From positions 381,898 to 445,897 of the forward strand of contig NW_022098008.1 in NCBI RefSeq assembly GCF_002288925.2: a stretch of DNA of 64,000 nt. Direction: 5' to 3'. The stretch is from Delphinapterus leucas. Lineage: Eukaryota > Chordata > Mammalia > Artiodactyla > Monodontidae. Below the pieces are notes generated by a model that worked only from the letters and a program-made list of their open reading frames with translations, ran no database searches and was not told where the DNA came from. The translations under genes were made by a program, and so were the position numbers. Shown here piece by piece: positions 60,501 to 64,000 of the stretch. Numbering within the stretch: the stretch's first letter is position 1; every line of letters starts with the position of its first letter.

Positions 60501-61375
60501 CGTCTGTCCTCCGGGTGAGCCGTGACCAGCACAGTGGAGACCTGAGTTCTACCTGTGTGTGCATGCACGTGCACGTGTGTGCGAGTCTGTGTGATGCCTC
60601 GGGGATGCTGTTGCTGTTCTCAAGGTGTGGTCACAGGGTGTGAAGGGCAGGAGAAGGGGGAGGGGGCGTGTCGATGCCCGGACCACACGCCCGAGCCCGT
60701 GTGCACACGCGTGCAGACACACACACGGACAAGCACACGGTGCCCACCGTTCGTCACCCCTGCTCTTCACACGCGAACGTCCCCCAGAGCTGAGGGGAGC
60801 GGCGCCACAGACGCCCACCTCCCGGACTCGTGCCCCTGCCCCCAGCAGCCCCCCACGGGCCGGGCTCTGCCACCTGAGACCCCTCAGGCTGTGGCAGCGT
60901 CCCTGACCTGGGCTCCCGGCCCCACTGGGGCGTGTTCTGGTTCAAACTCCCGGGCATCTTCTTCCGGGCGGGGACGGCGTCCTGAAGCGTCGCCTCCTGG
61001 CTGCCCGAGAGAACGCAGGGCCCCGCTACCACCCCCCTGGTCCCAGGCGCACACGTACTTGATCTTGCTGAAGACGATGTCCACGTCGGTGATGGTCACG
61101 TTCCTGCCATCGATCACCTGGCAGTCCCTGCACAGCTTGGACCAGTTCTTGCCATGCATCTCCTTCCCGGTGGCCCTGGTGTCCCCGTGCACCGCAAACC
61201 TCCGGAAGGCCTCCTCCAGGGCGCTGAGCTCCGGGCCCGCGGCGGCTGCCCCCTCGCTGGCACCCTCCGACTCCAGTGACAGCCTCTTGGCTGCCTTGTC
61301 CTTCGCGGGGTCCCCTGGGGACTTGGGGGGCGTCTTGTTGGCGGGCTTGGGGGTCTTGGGCCTGCTGTCAGCCAT
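54348..61375 (-). CDS. TPPP: TPPP, tubulin polymerization-promoting protein (p25-alpha), intact
   Basis: A brain and oligodendrocyte protein that binds tubulin, nucleates and bundles microtubules and slows their loss. The coding exons are 61375-61059, 54833-54680 and 54542-54348 (minus strand). They join in phase as 317+154+195 bases, giving 221 residues and a stop, against about 219 in other mammals. Order: disordered Pro/Lys/Ser-rich tail (1-50) with SP/TP sites, p25-alpha core (about 51-157) with the His63/His74/Cys82/Cys85 cluster proposed for zinc binding, then a basic Gly-rich C-terminus ending QKVQGGK. No defect. The noncoding first exon is probably upstream, beyond the window. It is tail to tail with CEP72, as in human. 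Confidence 0.96.
54680..54833 (-). CDS. TPPP: TPPP middle coding exon
   Basis: Acceptor 'ccctgcag' and donor 'acggtgagt'. The frame is [20 protein letters not shown], then [20 protein letters not shown] and [11 protein letters not shown], the helical second half of the p25-alpha core. The intron to the last exon is only 137 bp. Confidence 0.97.
54834..55440 (-). other. TPPP: TPPP intron 2, unique part
   Basis: Intron sequence next to the middle exon. At 55020-55150 an AT-rich stretch ('ggttgccatcggcaatggca') contains another palindrome-like word. No exon is recognised. Confidence 0.4.
55450..55720 (-). mobile_element. CHR-type SINE, antisense, with (CCCT)n tail
   Basis: A (CCCT)n run at 55453-55486 leads into 'ttctggctgcgttgcttcac', the 'gtagttgtggcgcacggg' unit, 'tcccggaccagggctcgaac' and 'ccaccagggaagtcc'. 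The long-form head is slightly shortened. It lies in TPPP intron 2. Confidence 0.92.
55721..56480. other. TPPP intron 2 with old L1-like text
   Basis: From 56330 to 56480 there is weak sense L1 text ('acaagtcacagatggagaaa', 'gataaaggacttgtatctga'). It continues after the SINE at 56705. The rest is unassigned. Confidence 0.45.
56495..56700 (+). mobile_element. CHR-2-type SINE, young, perfect target duplication
   Basis: 'ggggcttccctggtggcgca' to a pure A tail of about 18. 'aaaaagttgggca' occurs exactly at 56482-56494 and 56701-56713, a 13-bp target duplication. About 205 bp, the short cetacean form with the 'gaggcccgcgtactgc' end. Confidence 0.95.
56714..61058 (-). other. TPPP: TPPP intron 2, main part, GC-rich
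   Basis: 4.3 kb of GC-rich, CpG-containing intron with no L1 or SINE after about 56900. It holds a duplicated X-box-like element at 59728-59800, CpG-dense stretches at about 59100-59450 and 59780-60310, and TG/CA tracts at 60553-60600 and 60695-60745. The many open frames are products of base composition. Confidence 0.5.
59728..59815. promoter_or_regulatory. Pair of X-box-like palindromes in TPPP intron 2
   Basis: 'gctgccatggcgac' (59728-59741) and 'ggcgccatggcaac' (59787-59800) each match the RFX X-box palindrome GTTGCCATGGCAAC at 12 of 14 positions. The copies lie in a 59-bp tandem: after each comes a similar 'cc.aaacaga' word. They sit in CpG-rich DNA, so this may be an intronic control element. 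Function is inferred from motif only. Confidence 0.5.
61059..61375 (-). CDS. TPPP: TPPP first coding exon, start codon
   Basis: The ATG at 61375-61373 lies in the context 'gtagcatggc' (A at -3, G at +4). It begins [20 protein letters not shown] and continues through [25 protein letters not shown] and [20 protein letters not shown] to VFSKI, with the split Lys codon completed by the next exon. The donor is 'gtacgt'. The TPPKSPGD and KRLSLES kinase sites of the N-terminal tail are kept. The + strand open frame of 365 codons over this exon is its shadow. Confidence 0.97.
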
Positions 61376-63095
61376 GCTACTGGGAGGAAGCAGCGAGAGG
61401 TCACCTGCTTTTGCGGGCGGCTGCCCAAGGCCCCCGCTGCCCGCGGACAGGGGCTGTGGCCTGCCAGGGACAAAGCGTCCATCTGCTGCAGGACACGGCG
61501 AGGCCCCTCCAGCCCCGGCGCCCTGGCCGCCAAGTCCCCGACAGTCAAAGCCTCCAGCACGGGGGGGGCACAAGCCAGCCTCCTGGGGGACTCGGGACCC
61601 TCCTGCTCTGGGGGCTCCCCGAGTGACACCTTCCCGGGCATCGGTGGGGTGACACCATCCTCGGGGAAGGGATCCAGAACGGTCACGCTGCTGCGCCCAC
61701 CTCAGGGCCCGGTCTGCTGACCAGGGTGCCCCCCACCCAGGGGGCCGAACAGGCTGCTAGTAGGAGAGGGAAGCCCCAGGCGAGAGCAGGGGTCTGTGGA
61801 GACTCCGAGGGCCGAGCGGGGCTGCGGCCCGGGCCCAGGGTAGGGGGGCTCACGTTGGGGCGTTGGCTGATGGCGTCAGGAGCCCAGTGAATGCCCAAAG
61901 CTGAGCCCGGGTCCCCACGGGGCTGAGAAGACCCCTCCACCTCCAGCAGCTCCGGGGAGCCGGGAGCTGAGCACCAACGCCCACCCCCAGAGTCACGGCT
62001 AGTGGTCAGCGGGGGGAAGTAGGCAACCTGGCATTGTGGGGGTCCCGAGCAGGGCCCTGCTGAACTCAGGACCTACAAGTTCCCCAAACAGAAAAGGCAG
62101 TGCAGCTCAAGAGGCTCAGTGGCTGGTGAGGACAGTCCAGGACCCCGGGGCTCAGGGCAGGGGGACATGACTGGGGATGTGGTGATGAGCTCCAGGAGCC
62201 AGCTCTCCATCCTGGGCTCCACGTTTGTAGCTTAATAAAGGAACTTGAAAATTACTTTAACAAAAACAACAGGAGTGAGACCCTACACGCAGATGGGAAG
62301 CTCTCCAAGGTGACTTCCTGTTGTGGGGAGAAGCAGGACGGTGGGGGGAGCAGAAATAACACAGCCGATGTTGGAGCCATCAAGGACGAACAGTAACCAC
62401 GTGTGGGCCTGCACCTCGTGACCAGGCATCGCTGTGGCTGGCTGTGGACGCGCAAACCGGAGGCCCCGCGGGCTCCGGCCCTGCTCCCTCCACGTGACGC
62501 TTGTCAGCAGCTGGTCCCCGCGGTGGCACCCGGGCCAGGGGTAGGAGGAACAGGTGGGTGGGCAGGTGAGGTGGAGGGAACTGTGTGAGTGTCACCTGGC
62601 CAGGCCCTGCTGAGGCACGGCTGACCCCGCGGGCTCCGGAGTCGGGAACTGGTGAGGGATTCACGGCGGGTATGGGGATGGACTGCATTACCGGATTTGC
62701 ATTTTCAAATGAGGGTTTGGAGAGGGCAGGGCAGCTGCAAGGTGGGCTCACAGACCAGAGTGGAAGGAGATGCAGGACGGGCGGACCTGGGGACGCCTGC
62801 CCCAGAGTGTCCACCAGGCTCCAGGGACCATCCCACCACGGGGGCCCAGCTGTCTTCAGACACCACGTGATCCCCTGGGCCCACCAGCCCCTCACAGGCT
62901 GTCCGCACCCCAAAAAGGCGCCACGAGGCCTGTGTCTCCAGAATGATTCTCCCTGGCAACGCCCTTAAGACGTGACTATCTGAAAAACCTATAGAAAAGG
63001 TGACCCAGGACAGACCCTATATGCCACAGTCACAGCTTCTGCGTGACATCAGCCCACAGTGCCCCCGGCCAGGAGGGCTGGGAATCCATGTTAGC
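61376..63095 (-). other. Sequence upstream of the TPPP start codon
   Basis: GC-rich DNA that should be the end of TPPP intron 1. An acceptor-like 'agcag' stands a few bases before the ATG. No other exon or mobile element is recognised. At 62220-62270 there is a short AT-rich stretch. Confidence 0.45.
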
Positions 63096-63097
63096 GA

Positions 63098-63898
63098 TGT
63101 GCCTGCAACAGGGCCAGGTGTGCCTGTGAGCTGGGCCAGGTGTGCCTGTGAGCTGGGCCGGGTGTGCCTGTGAGATGGGCCGGGTGTGCCTGTGAGATGG
63201 GCCGGGTGTGCCTGTGAGCTGGCCCGGGTGTGCCTGTGAGCTGGGCCACATGTGCCTGTGAGCTGAGCCAGGTGTGCCTGTGAGATGGGCCAGGTGTGCA
63301 TGTGAGATGGGCCGGGTGTGCCTGTGAGCTGGGCCAGGTGTGCATGTGAGCTGAGCCACATGTGCCTGTGAGCTGAGCCAGGTGTGCCTGTGAGATGGGC
63401 CAGGTGTGCCTGTGAGCTGGGCCGGGTGTGCCTGTGAGCTGGGCCGGGTGTGCCTGTGAGCTGGGCCACATGTGCCTGTGAGCTGAGCCAGGTGTGCCTG
63501 TGAGATGGGCCAGGTGTGCATGTGAGCTGGGCCGGGTGTGTCTGTGAGCTGGGCCAGGTGTGCATGTNNNNNNNNNNNNNNNNNNNNNNNNNNNNNNNNN
63601 NNNNNNNNNNNNNNNNNNNNNNNNNNNNNNNNNNNNNNNNNNNNNNNNNNNNNNNNNNNNNNNNNNNTGGGCCGGGTGTGCCTGTGAGCTGGGCCGGGTG
63701 TGTCTGTGAGCTGGGCCAGGTGTGCATGTGAGCTGGGCCAGGTGTGCATGTGAGCTGAGCCAGGTGTGCATGTGAGCTGGGCCAGGTGTGCATGTGAGCT
63801 GGGCCAGGTGTGCCTGTGAGCTGGGCCGGGTGTGCCTGTGAGCTGGGCCGGGTGTGCCTGTGAGCTGGGCCGGGTGTGCCTGTGAGCTGGGCCGGGTG
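63098..63898. repeat. 22-bp minisatellite with assembly gap
   Basis: Units of 22 bp of the form 'ctgggccgggtgtgcctgtg' plus 'ag', repeated about 36 times including the gap length. Main variants change 'ctgggcc' to 'atgggcc' or 'ctgagcc', 'cggg' to 'cagg' or 'caca', and 'tgcctg' to 'tgcatg'. Because 22 is not a multiple of 3, all three minus frames stay open and give the same repeated HTRPSSQA-like peptide. This is a composition effect, not a gene. Confidence 0.95.
63578..63667. other. Assembly gap, 90 N
   Basis: 90 unknown bases inside the minisatellite. The true number of repeat units is not known, and the gap size may be arbitrary. Confidence 0.99.
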
Positions 63899-64000
63899 TT
63901 GTTTTAAAGGCAACAGCAGCTCTGCCTCTCCTGGTTCCCCTTCCTTGAGCAGAACACAGGTCTGCACTGAGACTAAAGGTGGAGTGTGTGTTCCTGCTTC

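Noticed and set aside
60555..61652. 365-codon open frame on the + strand
   Set aside because: It is the reverse shadow of the first TPPP coding exon and its GC-rich flanks, with no family resemblance.
63098..63898. CRISPR-like regular repeats
   Set aside because: The 22-bp units are head-to-tail with no spacers, in a mammalian genome.
63017..63967. 316-codon minus frame of repeated HTRPSSQA-like peptide
   Set aside because: Produced by a 22-bp minisatellite that is open in every minus frame, and it crosses the N gap.

Overview
This window is mammalian nuclear DNA, most likely from a cetacean (whale or dolphin). The clearest sign is a set of at least nine tRNA-Glu-derived SINEs of the CHR-1/CHR-2 type. 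All carry the box text 'gggacttccctgg...cgcagtggttaagaatc' on one strand or the other, and this family is confined to whales, hippos and ruminants. Some copies are young, with perfect 13-14 bp target-site duplications. L1 LINE fragments in both orientations, Tigger and hAT DNA-transposon fossils and an MLT/MST-type LTR piece fill much of the AT-rich sequence.

Two protein-coding genes are recognisable. They lie tail to tail, as in the human 5p15.33 neighbourhood. CEP72 (centrosomal protein of 72 kDa, a leucine-rich-repeat plus coiled-coil centriolar-satellite protein) is on the + strand. It starts in a CpG island at 13123 and its exons are scattered to about 44970. TPPP (tubulin polymerization-promoting protein, p25-alpha) is on the - strand. 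Its three coding exons lie at 61375-61059, 54833-54680 and 54542-54348, followed by a long 3' UTR that probably ends near 50475.

Layout: 1-4530 L1 split by another repeat; 4598-6390 SINE, LINE-like antisense text, SINE; 6840-12900 GC-rich intergenic DNA without a recognisable gene; 12940-13600 CpG island and CEP72 exon 1; 13.8-16.7 kb antisense L1 in intron 1; 17.7-21.3 kb CEP72 exons 2-4; 21.3-28.5 kb repeat-dense intron 4; 28.5-35.7 kb exons 5-10; 35.7-42.4 kb intron 10 with two opposed L1s; 42.4-45 kb exons 11-13; 45-50.4 kb intergenic DNA, mostly L1; 50.5-54.3 kb TPPP 3' UTR; 54.3-61.4 kb TPPP coding exons; 61.4-64 kb 5' intron or upstream region of TPPP, ending in a 22-bp minisatellite that contains a 90-N assembly gap.

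The main result is a contrast between the neighbours. TPPP reads as an intact 221-residue protein. CEP72, although its exons are well conserved, cannot be spliced into one open frame: exon 5 has lost one base, exon 10 has gained one, the last exon enters in the wrong phase and shifts again, and the exon 9 donor is GC instead of GT. Either CEP72 is a recent unitary pseudogene in this lineage or the assembly carries several small indels here. I see no bacterial-type system, CRISPR array or new multigene system.
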